A stretch of 64,000 nucleotides of DNA from Desulfatirhabdium sp964549995 (GCA_964549995.1 CAZJXF010000001.1:14446-78445); one strand, 5' to 3'. Shown: positions 17,763 through 26,752, numbered from the stretch's first letter. The notes: a model not told the origin generated them from the letters alone. Numbers and translations are program-made.

Positions 17763-19072
17763 AGGGGAAAGGTTTCCTTCGGCGGATTGAAATACCCATA
17801 CCGCAACAACGGAAAGGCCTGTCTTACGTCATCCAAAAGACGTTCCATTCCGATCGGAGTGCCCAGCGCTTCGACCTCCTGCATGACCTTCAGGTATCGC
17901 AACGGATCGAAATTGAGGTTGCGCCATTGAATCATATGGATGGGGTGGTGTTTAAGAAAGTGCATGAATGCCTGGACTTCCTCCGGGGAGTCCGTGAAAC
18001 CCGGTAGATTCAAATAGTTCACGGCGACGTGGATACCCCGTTCGAGCGCCAGATCGATGCTGCGGACGACATCCGTCCAACCGTAGCCTTTGGGCCGGAA
18101 ATAGGTTTCGTAGCATCTCGGGCGAAAACTGTTGAGGCTGACCCGCATGCTGTCGAGGCCAGCATCGATCAATCGGGAGAGCACATCCGGCAGTCCCGCG
18201 TTTGAATTCAGATGGATCGTTCCGGCGGAAGTTCGGGATCGAATCAACCGAATGGCCGGTTCGATGACATCGGCAGCCAGAAGCGGATCTCCCTCGCAGC
18301 CCTGACCAAAACTGACGATGGCTTTCTGCACCCGATCGATGTGAAAACAGGCCACATCGGCGATTTCGACAGGCGTCGGCTTGAACCGGATACGGTTCTG
18401 GCTGTGGGGGATGTCGCTGTCTTTCTGAAGCGAAAGGCACCCCAGACATCGGGCATTGCAGGAAGGAGACGTCGGCAAAGGGGCTTCATAGCGTCCGAGG
18501 AAAAAATTCTTTCCGGCGGGGCATCCATATACCAGCGCGCAATGCTCGAGGTGCTCCCGAAGACGGTTGTTCGGCAAGCGTTTTCGAAGCATCCGGACGC
18601 CTTTGCGGACGTCGGCCGGTTTCATTTGCCGCAGGTCCTGTCGTGGTTCCGTATCCACGCAAATGGCGGCACTGCGAAACTTTCCGCGGTGCAACCCCAC
18701 GGCCCCATAGGAAAACAACGGCAGTGCCGGTGCATCCGCTTCGGAGCGGTGAGCGCAGGTGTAACGAAGAACGTATCCAGGCGAATTGAACACCGATACG
18801 GGGAAGATTCGCATGGAAGGATCGTTCGGGTGAACCGAAAGCGCCTCGAGCTGTCGGGATTTCAGGTTGTAGAAGACCGGAATCCTGCCCGGAAGAAGCA
18901 TCCGTTCGCTGCCGTAGGGCATGGGAACGGTTTCGGAAGAGGTCAACGGGACAAGGCGTTCTGCTGCCATGCCGACGGCTGCATACCCTTCGATATCGAA
19001 GATGTTCCCGGATGCATCGGCTGCAAGAGCCCTCAGAAAAGTTCCGGATGCGGACCGGTCGTTGTTCATCAT
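17759..19072 (-). CDS. Radical SAM protein leading the LPS operon
   Basis: 437 residues. A radical SAM core begins with CNARCLGCLS (CX3CX2C), which binds the 4Fe-4S cluster that cleaves S-adenosylmethionine, followed by SFGQGCEGDPLL, the second conserved motif. The N-terminal 200 residues are a separate domain of unknown role with a few Cys/His (YTCAHR, ALVYGCPAG). It is translationally coupled to the downstream GT2 gene, so a role in modifying an LPS or cell-envelope component is inferred from position only. The start is one of two consecutive ATG codons at 19072 and 19069. Confidence 0.78.
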   Translation of the reverse strand: MMNNDRSASGTFLRALAADASGNIFDIEGYAAVGMAAERLVPLTSSETVPMPYGSERMLLPGRIPVFYNLKSRQLEALSVHPNDPSMRIFPVSVFNSPGYVLRYTCAHRSEADAPALPLFSYGAVGLHRGKFRSAAICVDTEPRQDLRQMKPADVRKGVRMLRKRLPNNRLREHLEHCALVYGCPAGKNFFLGRYEAPLPTSPSCNARCLGCLSLQKDSDIPHSQNRIRFKPTPVEIADVACFHIDRVQKAIVSFGQGCEGDPLLAADVIEPAIRLIRSRTSAGTIHLNSNAGLPDVLSRLIDAGLDSMRVSLNSFRPRCYETYFRPKGYGWTDVVRSIDLALERGIHVAVNYLNLPGFTDSPEEVQAFMHFLKHHPIHMIQWRNLNFDPLRYLKVMQEVEALGTPIGMERLLDDVRQAFPLLRYGYFNPPKETFPL

Positions 19073-19206
19073 CTGTTCCGTTAGATTGTCGCGAAGGGAA
19101 TAGACGTTGAAAATCAGAAATCAGAAGCGATGTCGCCAATGTCCGATGATGATGAACTCGCAAGTTGCATCGGTAGGTTCCAACGAAAATCGCTTCATTA
19201 AAATCG

Positions 19207-19529
19207 ATGGGCTCGCAAAAAGTCAGTGAGCCTCCAACGAGCCGCATGGGGGCGTGTACACCTTTTTCGCTGCATCGGAAAAACTCAGCCGCCCGATCTC
19301 GTAAGGGCCGGGCATGGTGCCAGACGCTCCAGGAGAGAGCATCTCATTGAAATGGCAAGCTTTTCAAACACAAGCCGAAGCGTTTTGCATGCCCGGCCCA
19401 ACGATCTCCGGCGGCTTCAAACACGTTTCCGCTGCAGCATCAACAGGCGTACCCGCCCCCATGCTCAGGCCCGGACCTACCCGAAAAAGAGGGGTAGATC
19501 GACTTTTTGCGAAGCTGTCAAACTTCCTT
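19207..19529 (+). repeat. Repeat family B, copy 2
   Basis: About 320 bp with both ends: ATGGGCTCGCAAAAAGTC at the left and GACTTTTTGCGAAGCTGTC at the right. It contains the shared core CAGCCGCCCGATCTCGTAAGG and CCAACGATCTCCGGCGGCTTC. Its right end overlaps the stop codon (19518-19520) of the neighbouring minus-strand gene. Confidence 0.85.
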
Positions 19530-19721
19530 TCGAGCGACCAACTTGGCGAAATGCTCAAAGGATCGATCGTAGGTGGCCTCCGCCTGTTTCGGAAAACAGC
19601 ATCCGGGAAGCTGACGGCTTCGGAGGTGATAGGCCAGGCATTCGCAGCAGATCCCCTTGCGCTCGCAGGGATCGTAGGAGCAATTGCATCGGCTGAGATT
19701 CTTGTCTTTTTTACATTCCAT
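19518..19721 (-). CDS. Small cysteine-rich protein (DUF6485-type)
   Basis: 67 residues: nine cysteines, mostly in MECKKDKNLSRCNC, DPCERKGICCEC and LPGCCFP, then an RSFEHFAKL tail. The cysteine spacing points to a metal or Fe-S site. From memory it matches a small family called DUF6485 that is widespread in anaerobes. It overlaps the HD-domain gene by 11 bp and so is translated with it. Its stop codon lies inside the right end of a family B repeat. Confidence 0.75.
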   Translation of the reverse strand: MECKKDKNLSRCNCSYDPCERKGICCECLAYHLRSRQLPGCCFPKQAEATYDRSFEHFAKLVARKEV

Positions 19722-20469
19722 GGTATTCCTTTTGAAGCATCTGATAAATCACTTCCCCGATCGCCAAACCGATGTCGATGAATTCCGGACCAAAACGCTT
19801 TCCGGTTTCCGTTCGAAACGTGGTCTTGATCCTCACGAGAAATTCCATTCCGGAAGGATACCGCTTCAAGAATTCGGAAAAGGGGGGATGGAGGTGGTCC
19901 AGCATGTCCCACAGGGTGTCTTCGAAATTGTCCGGACCCCAGCGGAATTTGTCGGCATCATAGAGGCAGTCGGAAACGAGCCTTCCTTCCACCGTATCGA
20001 TCAAGCCGGGTTTCTGAAAGGCCTCGTGGTTGCGGATCGCTCGGCTGACGGTTTCGATGGCCTCGGGCATGAATCCAAAGGCTTGCATCACCTGTTCGGC
20101 ATATTGGGACCCGGCGATTGCGTGGTGGCGTTCTTTTCGCTTGATGTCATGAAGCAGCCCGGCAATCTGGGCATTGCGAAGAATGGTGGTGATGTCCGAC
20201 GGATGAACCGCCTGACTTCTGGATTCGACCATGGCCAACGTACCTGCATCGATCGCAACCTTCCAAGCGTGCACGAACCCGTGGCCAAAATCGTTGTCCA
20301 ATTGTCGGGTAACGAAATCCAGAACGAGACGGACCGCAGGATCGGTGTTCAGAAATTGCCGAGAATGCCTCCATTCACCGGCGTGAACCCTATAAAAGGA
20401 AGGGATGGGCGAGTCGGCAACGATCCGACGCGCCCGCTTCTGGATATCCCGATAGATGGAAGACGACAC
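19711..20469 (-). CDS. HD-domain phosphohydrolase-like protein
   Basis: 252 residues with GTG start at 20469. The HD metal site is visible as H (GHGFVHAWKV), HD (AGLLHDIKRKERHHA) and a later D (CLYDADKFRWG), the pattern of metal-dependent phosphohydrolases acting on nucleotides or related phosphates. The specific substrate is unknown. It sits between a small exported protein gene and the Cys-rich 67-residue gene in a four-gene minus-strand run that starts with the AsmA-like gene. Confidence 0.8.
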   Translation of the reverse strand: MSSSIYRDIQKRARRIVADSPIPSFYRVHAGEWRHSRQFLNTDPAVRLVLDFVTRQLDNDFGHGFVHAWKVAIDAGTLAMVESRSQAVHPSDITTILRNAQIAGLLHDIKRKERHHAIAGSQYAEQVMQAFGFMPEAIETVSRAIRNHEAFQKPGLIDTVEGRLVSDCLYDADKFRWGPDNFEDTLWDMLDHLHPPFSEFLKRYPSGMEFLVRIKTTFRTETGKRFGPEFIDIGLAIGEVIYQMLQKEYHGM

Positions 20470-20478
20470 AAGAAGGGT

Positions 20479-20973
20479 TCATCCAATGTCTGCGATATCG
20501 AAAAAGCCGTTGCAGACTTTCCATTTTCCACCCTCGAAGACCACATCGACCGTTCGATCCAAATGGAAGGTGTTCCCCAAAAAGAAAATCTTCCCGACAT
20601 AGGCAAAGACCGGGTTGATACCCCGTTTCATTTCCGCAGTGATGTGAACCGTGGCTTTCTTGTCGTCGGCCTGAAGGGTTTCCGTGCGGATGTCATACAG
20701 GGTTTTCTTCAGAAAGGAGGGCTCGAACCCGCGTTCTCGTGCCTGACGTTCGGCTTCTTGAAGGTAAGCCGCAACGGGGCTTTCTTCTGAATCCCCTGCA
20801 ATCTTGTCGCACACCAGGGTTCCCATACGCGGATCGAGTTGAAAATAGCATTTGGCAAACGCCGTTACGGCCCGGTGGGGGGCGTCCTTCGTGTCTGCAA
20901 ACACAAAAACAACCTGCAGCAGAATGGTGAGCATGATGAGCAGGGTGATGGTGGAACTGTTCTCACGTGTCAT
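20479..20973 (-). CDS. Small exported protein of unknown function
   Basis: 164 residues from the ATG at 20973 (GGAGG seven bases upstream). The N-terminus MTRENSSTITLLIMLTILLQVVFVFADT is a signal peptide or anchor. The rest (CYFQLDPRMGTLVCDKIAG, VHITAEMKRGINPVFAYVGKIFFLG, FEGGKWKVCNGFFDI) looks like a small NTF2-like or lumazine-binding-like periplasmic domain with two cysteines. I do not recognise the family. It lies just downstream of the AsmA-like gene and upstream of the HD gene, all on one strand. Confidence 0.65.
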   Translation of the reverse strand: MTRENSSTITLLIMLTILLQVVFVFADTKDAPHRAVTAFAKCYFQLDPRMGTLVCDKIAGDSEESPVAAYLQEAERQARERGFEPSFLKKTLYDIRTETLQADDKKATVHITAEMKRGINPVFAYVGKIFFLGNTFHLDRTVDVVFEGGKWKVCNGFFDIADIG

Positions 20974-21034
20974 GACGATACCTCCGGTCAATGCGTTCAA
21001 CGGTCAAAGGGGAAGATGGCCTGGAGTGGAATTA

Positions 21035-24000
21035 TCAACTGTTTTCCATAGCATGATCATCGAAGGGAGACAAGATTTTTTCCTGATCGTATTGGATTTC
21101 GCGTTCGGTTTTTCCCGATGCGGGAGATGGCTTCGGATCTTTGTCGCCGAACAAGGATGAAAAAATCGCCTGGGGAAGCATCAGACTGCGTTTGAGATAC
21201 CCCCAGATGCTGTTCGGCACCTTGCTTAACGGTTTGTACTGAATGGAGATATCCGGAAGAACGCCGGAAGCCGCAAAGGAATATTCCCACAAGGCTTTCT
21301 CGTCTCCGGTGAGGACATGACCGACATAGGGGATTTTCGATACGATCTCGTCGACAGCCGTCAACGGATGCACCCCGATGTCTGCATCGAGCCGAAGAGA
21401 ATCCAATGGAAGGGATCCGGTTCCAACGGCATTGAACACCGGGCTGTCCATTCGAAAGCCCTTGAGAGACAGCACCCCGCTATCGGCGGAAATTTCGCCG
21501 ATCATCCGATCGAAGGGAAAGCGGTCGTTGACCAGCTCCGGGGATTTCAACCGGATGAGGTTCTGCACGCTGAGCAGACTGACAATGGTGAGGAAGGGGT
21601 TGGATCCGAGAATATGACCGTTTTCGAGGAGGACAGACGCCGAACCCTCGATTCCGGATTTCCAGAGCCGGATGTCCTTCGTCTTCAAGCGGATCAGGCC
21701 GTCCATGGTGAACAAACCATGCATGCGGGGGGAGCTCCATCCGAATTCCTGGAGCAGGGGCTCGAACTCCTGACGGGTCAACTGAAGATATCCGATAAAA
21801 TCGTTGTGTTCCGGATCGTTCGACCGAGCTCCCTTCCATCGCATGTAACCAGTGGTTGTTCGAATCATGGCCTCGTTGAGGAGCAGCCCCTGGCAGCCGA
21901 TGGAGAGGTCGGCATCGCATGGACCGAAGGTCATGGCCTTGCCGAACAGGCGATCTGTGTGGACCCGGATCCGCAGGTGATCGGGCATCCACCCGATACC
22001 GGATGTCTGCGTCTGCGGGCAGTTCCAGGAGGTGACCATTCGGGCGATGTTCAGCTGAGGGGCTTCGATGGAGAGGTTTCCAGTGAGGGGGTGCAGTCCT
22101 TCGATAGTTCCAGAAATATCGACGATCTCTTCTCCGATCCGAATCAGAAGGGGCTGGATGTCTACATGTTCGCCCTCGAGACGAACCGACAGGTCCTGAA
22201 TATGGACCGGTAGACACTGGTTCCCCAACACCCCGCTCAGATTCTCGATGGCGATGCTTCCCCGGGCATGGTCGAGGTAGGGAGGGTGCGAACGAGGCGA
22301 AAACGCGACGTCAAATTTGAAAAGCCCGGATACGGGAACGTCGAAAGCCTTGAAGCGCAGACCCAATGTTTCGGGGTCGAACCGATCCGTTCGAACATGA
22401 ATCCGCTCAGGCAATTGTTGGGGACGAGCCCAATCCGAAACGACCGAAAGTATATCTTTGTTTGCTTGGAGGGTGAACTGGTTCACCCGAAAGAAACGGT
22501 CCGGCCGGATGTCGATATCGAAGGTGATGACAGGGGGGCCTGCGGTCGGTCGAAAAGCGATCTCCGCTGTTTCCAGGCTCCAGGAATCGAGTTGTAAATG
22601 TCCCGTCACGTGAATGCCTGCCGAGGACAGTTGGGCACCGATATCGGATCGGATTCGGCCGGAAAGCGTCTCGATGAACCGCTTTTCCGGATCGATCCAT
22701 GTCGAAAGACGGGATGCGTCGATATCTCCGTCGATGTGGGCCTGTCCGGCCACATCCGAAAGGGCACCGCCTGCAGATAGTCGAATGGGGGATGTCCCGA
22801 TATTGCCGGAGGCCGTAATATGCCATTGATCGAGATTTCGAAGGGTTATTCTGGCTTCACTGATCGTGACGGTTTCCGGGATGTCCTTGTGAGTGAGATC
22901 TGTTTTTCGAAGGGTCACATCCACGCTCGGCAGTTTCAGACCGTGCGGCTTGAGAAGGTGGTCGATGGTTGCCTGCACGGATGCGGTTCCGGAAAGCCGA
23001 TCGATATCGTTGATCATGGGCGGAACCGATGCCGTAAACCACGGTTTTCTCCGAAATACCTCGAGATCGGCCAGGTCGATGACGGCATCGACCATCAGCC
23101 GATCTTCCGGGTTGTCGGAATAAAGATGCTGAATGCGGTAGCTTCCCTGTTTCAGGGATGAGCCAGAAACGGCGGCTGAAGCATTTGAAACGTTCAGGGT
23201 ACCGTCTTCGATGGCGACAAGCGCCTTGAGGTCGGAGACCGGATAGGGCAAGAGATCGAATCGAGCCTTGATGCTATTGAGCTGAGCCCGAAGCCGCAAC
23301 ACATGCTCGTTCCCGTCGGCTGCAGGGTGTGCCAACTGTTCCGGAGTGCCCTCAAGAGCGAATGTTTCGATTTTGATCGTCCCTTCCTGAAACCGATCGA
23401 CAATGTCCTGGGAGATCCACAGCGGGAGAAGGGGAGTGGGGAGGATGGCCTGGAGGGTTCGGACATCCATCCAAGGGGTCTCGATCTGAAGTGCAAGCCT
23501 TCCTCCGGGAATACCTTGCACCCATTGTCTCTCAAATCGGGCAAAAAGGGTAGTGCTTGCGATATCCAGGGCAACGGCGGCACGGATGCCCTCGTTCATT
23601 CGAACAACAGCGGAAACGGTGGCAGCTGCAGACGGGAACGCATAGGATTTTTGGCCTCGATCTGTTTTCAGGCGAAAGTTGAGATTTCGGCTGTGAAGAA
23701 AACCGGTGACGCCGATCGGAGCATCGATGTTTCCGGATAGGCTCAGTTCCACTTCGGCTATACCGGACCAGCCGGTGATTGTCTCGGTAGGAAGAGACAG
23801 TCGATGGAGCTCGATATCCCGAGTACGGATGGCGGCATCGATCCGAAACGGTGCCGAGGTTCCCAGGCGGGCTTCGATCGAAAAGGGGACGGCAGGGTCG
23901 GTGCCGTCGATGGTTCCAGACGTCTGAAAAAGGAAGATGTCATCGGAAAGCGATGGGCCGACATAGACATGATCCAACTGAATGGCATGGGCAGCCAGAA

Positions 24001-24457
24001 CACCCTCGAGGTGAACCTGGTGCAACTCCCATAGCCCGAAACGGGCCAGCTCGGAAAGGACCAGCTTTACCGATTCCTCGATGTCCATTCCGGCTGGAGC
24101 ACTCAAAGAGGCTGGTACGTCAGTGGAGTTTCCGCTCCAATCGATATCGATGCCTTCAATGCGGGTGTGCGTCGGCCGGAAACCGTCCCGGAAATTTCCG
24201 ATAAGATGGGTTTCAAGCTGTGCAATCTCGAAGCGTTTTCCGTCATGAAGATGGATGCGGAGGCCTTCGGCCTGGAGGATCGTCTCCGGCTTCCATGTCA
24301 CCCGGATGGAAAGGGCATGGACATCGGCATCCAATAAGGTGCTTGCAATGCGACAGATCAAGGGGGGCAGCCAACGGTCGATGGTCGCAGCCGCAATCAT
24401 CACAAGAGCGGTAGCCGTCATCAAGATCAGGACAAGATATTTCCATCGATTTTTCAT
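21035..24457 (-). CDS. AsmA-like / DUF3971-type giant envelope protein
   Basis: About 1140 residues anchored by one N-terminal membrane helix (WKYLVLILMTATALVMIAAATI), with a long beta-rich periplasmic body. The C-terminal part (LLSVQNLIRLKSPELV, MIGEISADSGVLSLKGFRMDSPVFNAVGTGSL, LDADIGVHPLTAVDEIVSKIPYVGHVL) has the pattern of the AsmA-like C-terminal domain found in YhdP and TamB-type bridge-like lipid-transfer proteins. It probably helps move or organise phospholipids between the two membranes. A GTG nine bases further upstream is an alternative start; neither start has a strong ribosome site. It heads the run of genes down to 19518. Confidence 0.78.
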   Translation of the reverse strand: MKNRWKYLVLILMTATALVMIAAATIDRWLPPLICRIASTLLDADVHALSIRVTWKPETILQAEGLRIHLHDGKRFEIAQLETHLIGNFRDGFRPTHTRIEGIDIDWSGNSTDVPASLSAPAGMDIEESVKLVLSELARFGLWELHQVHLEGVLAAHAIQLDHVYVGPSLSDDIFLFQTSGTIDGTDPAVPFSIEARLGTSAPFRIDAAIRTRDIELHRLSLPTETITGWSGIAEVELSLSGNIDAPIGVTGFLHSRNLNFRLKTDRGQKSYAFPSAAATVSAVVRMNEGIRAAVALDIASTTLFARFERQWVQGIPGGRLALQIETPWMDVRTLQAILPTPLLPLWISQDIVDRFQEGTIKIETFALEGTPEQLAHPAADGNEHVLRLRAQLNSIKARFDLLPYPVSDLKALVAIEDGTLNVSNASAAVSGSSLKQGSYRIQHLYSDNPEDRLMVDAVIDLADLEVFRRKPWFTASVPPMINDIDRLSGTASVQATIDHLLKPHGLKLPSVDVTLRKTDLTHKDIPETVTISEARITLRNLDQWHITASGNIGTSPIRLSAGGALSDVAGQAHIDGDIDASRLSTWIDPEKRFIETLSGRIRSDIGAQLSSAGIHVTGHLQLDSWSLETAEIAFRPTAGPPVITFDIDIRPDRFFRVNQFTLQANKDILSVVSDWARPQQLPERIHVRTDRFDPETLGLRFKAFDVPVSGLFKFDVAFSPRSHPPYLDHARGSIAIENLSGVLGNQCLPVHIQDLSVRLEGEHVDIQPLLIRIGEEIVDISGTIEGLHPLTGNLSIEAPQLNIARMVTSWNCPQTQTSGIGWMPDHLRIRVHTDRLFGKAMTFGPCDADLSIGCQGLLLNEAMIRTTTGYMRWKGARSNDPEHNDFIGYLQLTRQEFEPLLQEFGWSSPRMHGLFTMDGLIRLKTKDIRLWKSGIEGSASVLLENGHILGSNPFLTIVSLLSVQNLIRLKSPELVNDRFPFDRMIGEISADSGVLSLKGFRMDSPVFNAVGTGSLPLDSLRLDADIGVHPLTAVDEIVSKIPYVGHVLTGDEKALWEYSFAASGVLPDISIQYKPLSKVPNSIWGYLKRSLMLPQAIFSSLFGDKDPKPSPASGKTEREIQYDQEKILSPFDDHAMENS

Positions 24458-24466
24458 AGAAGTCAC

Positions 24467-24813
24467 GACGACGAAAGTTCACGATTCAGAGGTACAACCT
24501 GTCTCATATGTCTCATGAGGCACATTCCAAGCAAAACGAACGATACATCATCCGCTTCCGTGCGTGCCTTTCCCGGGTATGCAAAGGGTTAAGCGGATCC
24601 AATCATCCGAAATGAATTGTACCAAACTCCGGTGACCTTTCATAGACCATTTCGGTTGACAATTCCTAAGCAGCTGATTCCCTACCTCAATTGTTCATCT
24701 TCAACGCGGGAAGCATTCATGGCACGGCTTTTGTAAGAGATTGGGTAAAGCGGTTGAACCCATTATCCGCTCCAATGACCACCCGTTTTCGACATCCGAA
24801 GGAAGCCGATATC
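24467..24813. other. Intergenic region before the oxygen-defence island
   Basis: About 350 bp between divergent genes. It contains a TTGACA at 24656-24661, but no convincing -10 box at the right spacing. No gene is supported. A TTG-initiated extension of the next gene back to 24691 is possible but lacks a ribosome site. Confidence 0.35.
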
Positions 24814-25023
24814 GTGAGACCCTGCAATGCCAACATCCAAAGAACGCTCGAACTGGTTCAGGACATGATCTCCCTTGCCGACAAGGGAGATCTGGAACGC
24901 GAGGATGTCGGATGCGGCATTATGTATGGAATCATGCGGGATGCCGCCTACAGGCTGAAGCAGATCGCAGAGAAGGAGAAACAGGCGCACATTCTGAAAG
25001 GTTGGTGGAATGCGTCCTGTTGA
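24814..25023 (+). CDS. Small conserved protein of unknown function
   Basis: 69 residues from a GTG at 24814 with GAAGGAAGCC upstream. The sequence (MRPCNANIQRTLELVQDM, DKGDLEREDVGCGIMYGIMRDAAYRLKQIAEKEKQAH) is helical with two conserved-looking cysteines and no signal peptide. It has the look of a small protein family of sulfate reducers. It directly precedes rubrerythrin in the same direction, so a role in the oxygen-stress response is possible but inferred from position only. Confidence 0.6.
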   Translation: MRPCNANIQRTLELVQDMISLADKGDLEREDVGCGIMYGIMRDAAYRLKQIAEKEKQAHILKGWWNASC

Positions 25024-25117
25024 AGTGCTCTACTTGTGGGGATCGTCACGCGTGTCGGCGTTCCTCGGAAAACCCTACATTCATCCATAACCATCATCCA
25101 TCAAAGGAGGGAATATC

Positions 25118-25693
25118 GTGGCAAGTGTAAAAGGCACCAAGACGGAAAAGAATTTGCTGAAGGCTTTTGCGGGGGAGTCTCAGGCCCGGAACCGTTACAC
25201 CTATTTTGCAGGCCAGGCCCGCAAGGACGGCTATGTACAGATCGCGGACATTTTTGCGGAAACAGCCGACCAGGAAAAAGAACATGCCAAGCGTTTCTTC
25301 GGCTTTCTGGAAGGTGGAATGCTTGAAATTACGGCTGCCTATCCAGCCGGGAAGATCGGCACTACCCTTGAAAACCTGCTGGCAGCTGCCGAAGGCGAAC
25401 ACGAAGAGCACACGATGCTGTATCCGGAATTTGCTCGGGTGGCACGAGAAGAAGGCTTCGAAGCGGTTGCGATGGTCTTTGAAAAAGTCTCCGTAGCGGA
25501 AAAACAGCATGAGAAGCGGTATCGGGATCTGGCAGCCAACATCCAGGCCGGCAGGGTGTTCAAACGGGACAAGAAGGTCACCTGGCGGTGCCGAAACTGC
25601 GGCTATCTCCACGAAGGAGAGGAAGCTCCTGCCATGTGTCCGGCATGTGCCCATCCGCAGGCCTATTTCGAATTGCTCGGAGAAAACTGGTAA
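25118..25693 (+). CDS. Rubrerythrin
   Basis: 191 residues, the usual length. The N-terminal four-helix domain has the di-iron ligands in ESQARNRY, DQEKEHAKRF, EGEHEEH and EKQHEKRY. The C-terminal rubredoxin domain has CRNCGYLHEGEEAPAMCPAC. It reduces hydrogen peroxide to water in the cytoplasm of anaerobes, taking electrons from rubredoxin. The GTG start at 25118 is preceded by AAAGGAGGG. It belongs to an oxygen-defence run with desulfoferrodoxin, rubredoxins and a flavodiiron protein. Confidence 0.96.
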   Translation: MASVKGTKTEKNLLKAFAGESQARNRYTYFAGQARKDGYVQIADIFAETADQEKEHAKRFFGFLEGGMLEITAAYPAGKIGTTLENLLAAAEGEHEEHTMLYPEFARVAREEGFEAVAMVFEKVSVAEKQHEKRYRDLAANIQAGRVFKRDKKVTWRCRNCGYLHEGEEAPAMCPACAHPQAYFELLGENW

Positions 25694-25711
25694 TCGATTG
25701 AAATCGTCTTT

Positions 25712-25742
25712 CCGGCTTGCTCCCGAAAAGGGAGCGAGCCGG
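25712..25742. terminator. 13-bp hairpin between rubrerythrin and desulfoferrodoxin
   Basis: CCGGCTTGCTCCC (25712-25724) pairs with GGGAGCGAGCCGG (25730-25742) with one G-T pair and a GAAAA loop. It may terminate or attenuate transcription between the two genes, or protect the rubrerythrin mRNA. Confidence 0.65.
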
Positions 25743-25780
25743 TTCCTCCCAACGAAATACCATCTGGAAAGGAGATTGTC

Positions 25781-26155
25781 ATGGCGGAAAAGCTCGGAAT
25801 CTACAAATGCGAAACTTGTGGCAACATCGTGGAAGTGCTCCATGCAGGCGGAGGGGAGTTGGTTTGCTGTGGTCAGCCGATGAAACTCATGGTTGAAAAC
25901 ACGGTGGATGCAGCCAAGGAAAAGCATGTCCCGGTGATCGAAAAGGCGGCCGGCGGCTATCTGGTGAAGGTCGGAAGTGTCGCTCACCCGATGGAGGAGA
26001 AGCATTACATCGAATGGATCGAACTGTTGGCGGATGGAAAAGCTTACAGGCAGTTTCTGGCGCCCGGCCAGAAACCGGAAGCCTTTTTTGCAGTCGAGGC
26101 GGCAACAATCAGTGCCCGGGAATATTGTAACTTGCATGGACTTTGGAAGGCCTGA
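25781..26155 (+). CDS. dfx: Desulfoferrodoxin (superoxide reductase)
   Basis: 124 residues, a two-iron superoxide reductase. The N-terminal desulforedoxin-like centre is made by CETCG and CCGQPM. The catalytic FeHis4Cys centre is formed by histidines in EKHVPVIE, VAHPMEEKHYIEWIEL and by CNLHG near the C-terminus. It reduces superoxide to hydrogen peroxide without making oxygen. A short downstream rubredoxin-like gene follows after 17 bp, and rubredoxin is the known electron donor. Start ATG 25781 with GGAGA upstream. Confidence 0.97.
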   Translation: MAEKLGIYKCETCGNIVEVLHAGGGELVCCGQPMKLMVENTVDAAKEKHVPVIEKAAGGYLVKVGSVAHPMEEKHYIEWIELLADGKAYRQFLAPGQKPEAFFAVEAATISAREYCNLHGLWKA

Positions 26156-26172
26156 TGGCCTGGGAGGCGACA

Positions 26173-26334
26173 ATGGCAAGCTGGAAATGCAAGAACTGCG
26201 GTTACACGATGACGTCCGATGCGCCGCCGGATGAATGTCCATCCTGCAAAGAAAAGTGTGAATTTTTGGACAACAGCTGTTATACGCCGGACTGTACGGC
26301 CGAAGGAATGGATCCTCGGATCGCCAAGCAATAG
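26173..26334 (+). CDS. Rubredoxin-like small protein
   Basis: 53 residues from the ATG at 26173, with GGGAGG six bases upstream. MASWKCKNCGY and DECPSCKEKC give the paired CxxC knuckles of a rubredoxin-type site. The tail EFLDNSCYTPDC adds two more cysteines not found in classic rubredoxin. It lies 17 bp after desulfoferrodoxin, which suggests an electron-donor role, though the extra cysteines may mean a zinc site. Immediately after the stop begins a GGGCAGT heptamer array. Confidence 0.75.
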   Translation: MASWKCKNCGYTMTSDAPPDECPSCKEKCEFLDNSCYTPDCTAEGMDPRIAKQ

Positions 26335-26340
26335 TGGATA

Positions 26341-26363
26341 GTCGGCAGTGGGCAGTGGGCAGT
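26341..26363 (+). repeat. GGGCAGT heptamer array, short copy
   Basis: Three near-perfect units of GGGCAGT begin six bases after a stop codon. The same unit recurs in a longer array at 35376-35421, also at the end of a plus-strand gene. Confidence 0.7.
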
Positions 26364-26407
26364 ATGGTCCGTCACTTCGAGGATGGCCGTAAACGGTCAT
26401 CCGAGAA

Positions 26408-26632
26408 AGTCGAGTATCGGAGGACAGGAGTCAGAAGACAGGAGTCAGAAGTCAGAAGTCAGAATAACAGCGGAAACATACTGTTTTTTGAGGTTCGTCC
26501 CTGTGATGTTCCTGCATCGGGGGATAACCCCGGGTGCAGGGGGGATGATCGTGAAAATGCGAGATACGTCGTTCGCATATGCGAAAGTACGAATGCCTGT
26601 AGGGGCGACCCGGTGGGTAACCCCTACGAGGT
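26408..26632 (+). repeat. Composite repeat copy 1 (heptamer array plus palindrome)
   Basis: An array of GAGTCAGAA/GTCAGAA units (about 26424-26463) is followed by a variable part with GGGGGATAACCCC, then by AAAATGCGAGATACGTCGTT, GCGAAAGTACGAATGC and the palindrome TAGGGGCGACCCGGTGGGT. The same order is present in inverted form at 49295-49497. No gene is supported here. Confidence 0.75.
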
Positions 26633-26752
26633 CCCGCTTAGCCCAATGCTTTGGATTTTTGAATCAGCCTGGGATAACCAACGTATGGTTATCTCCGGGG
26701 CGGCATAGCTCCTGGAGCACTTAGCAGGGATTTGAAGACAGGAGGAGTCATT

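Noticed and set aside
26341..26463. Direct repeats that might be a CRISPR array
   Set aside because: Units are 7 bp without spacers, and no cas gene is near.
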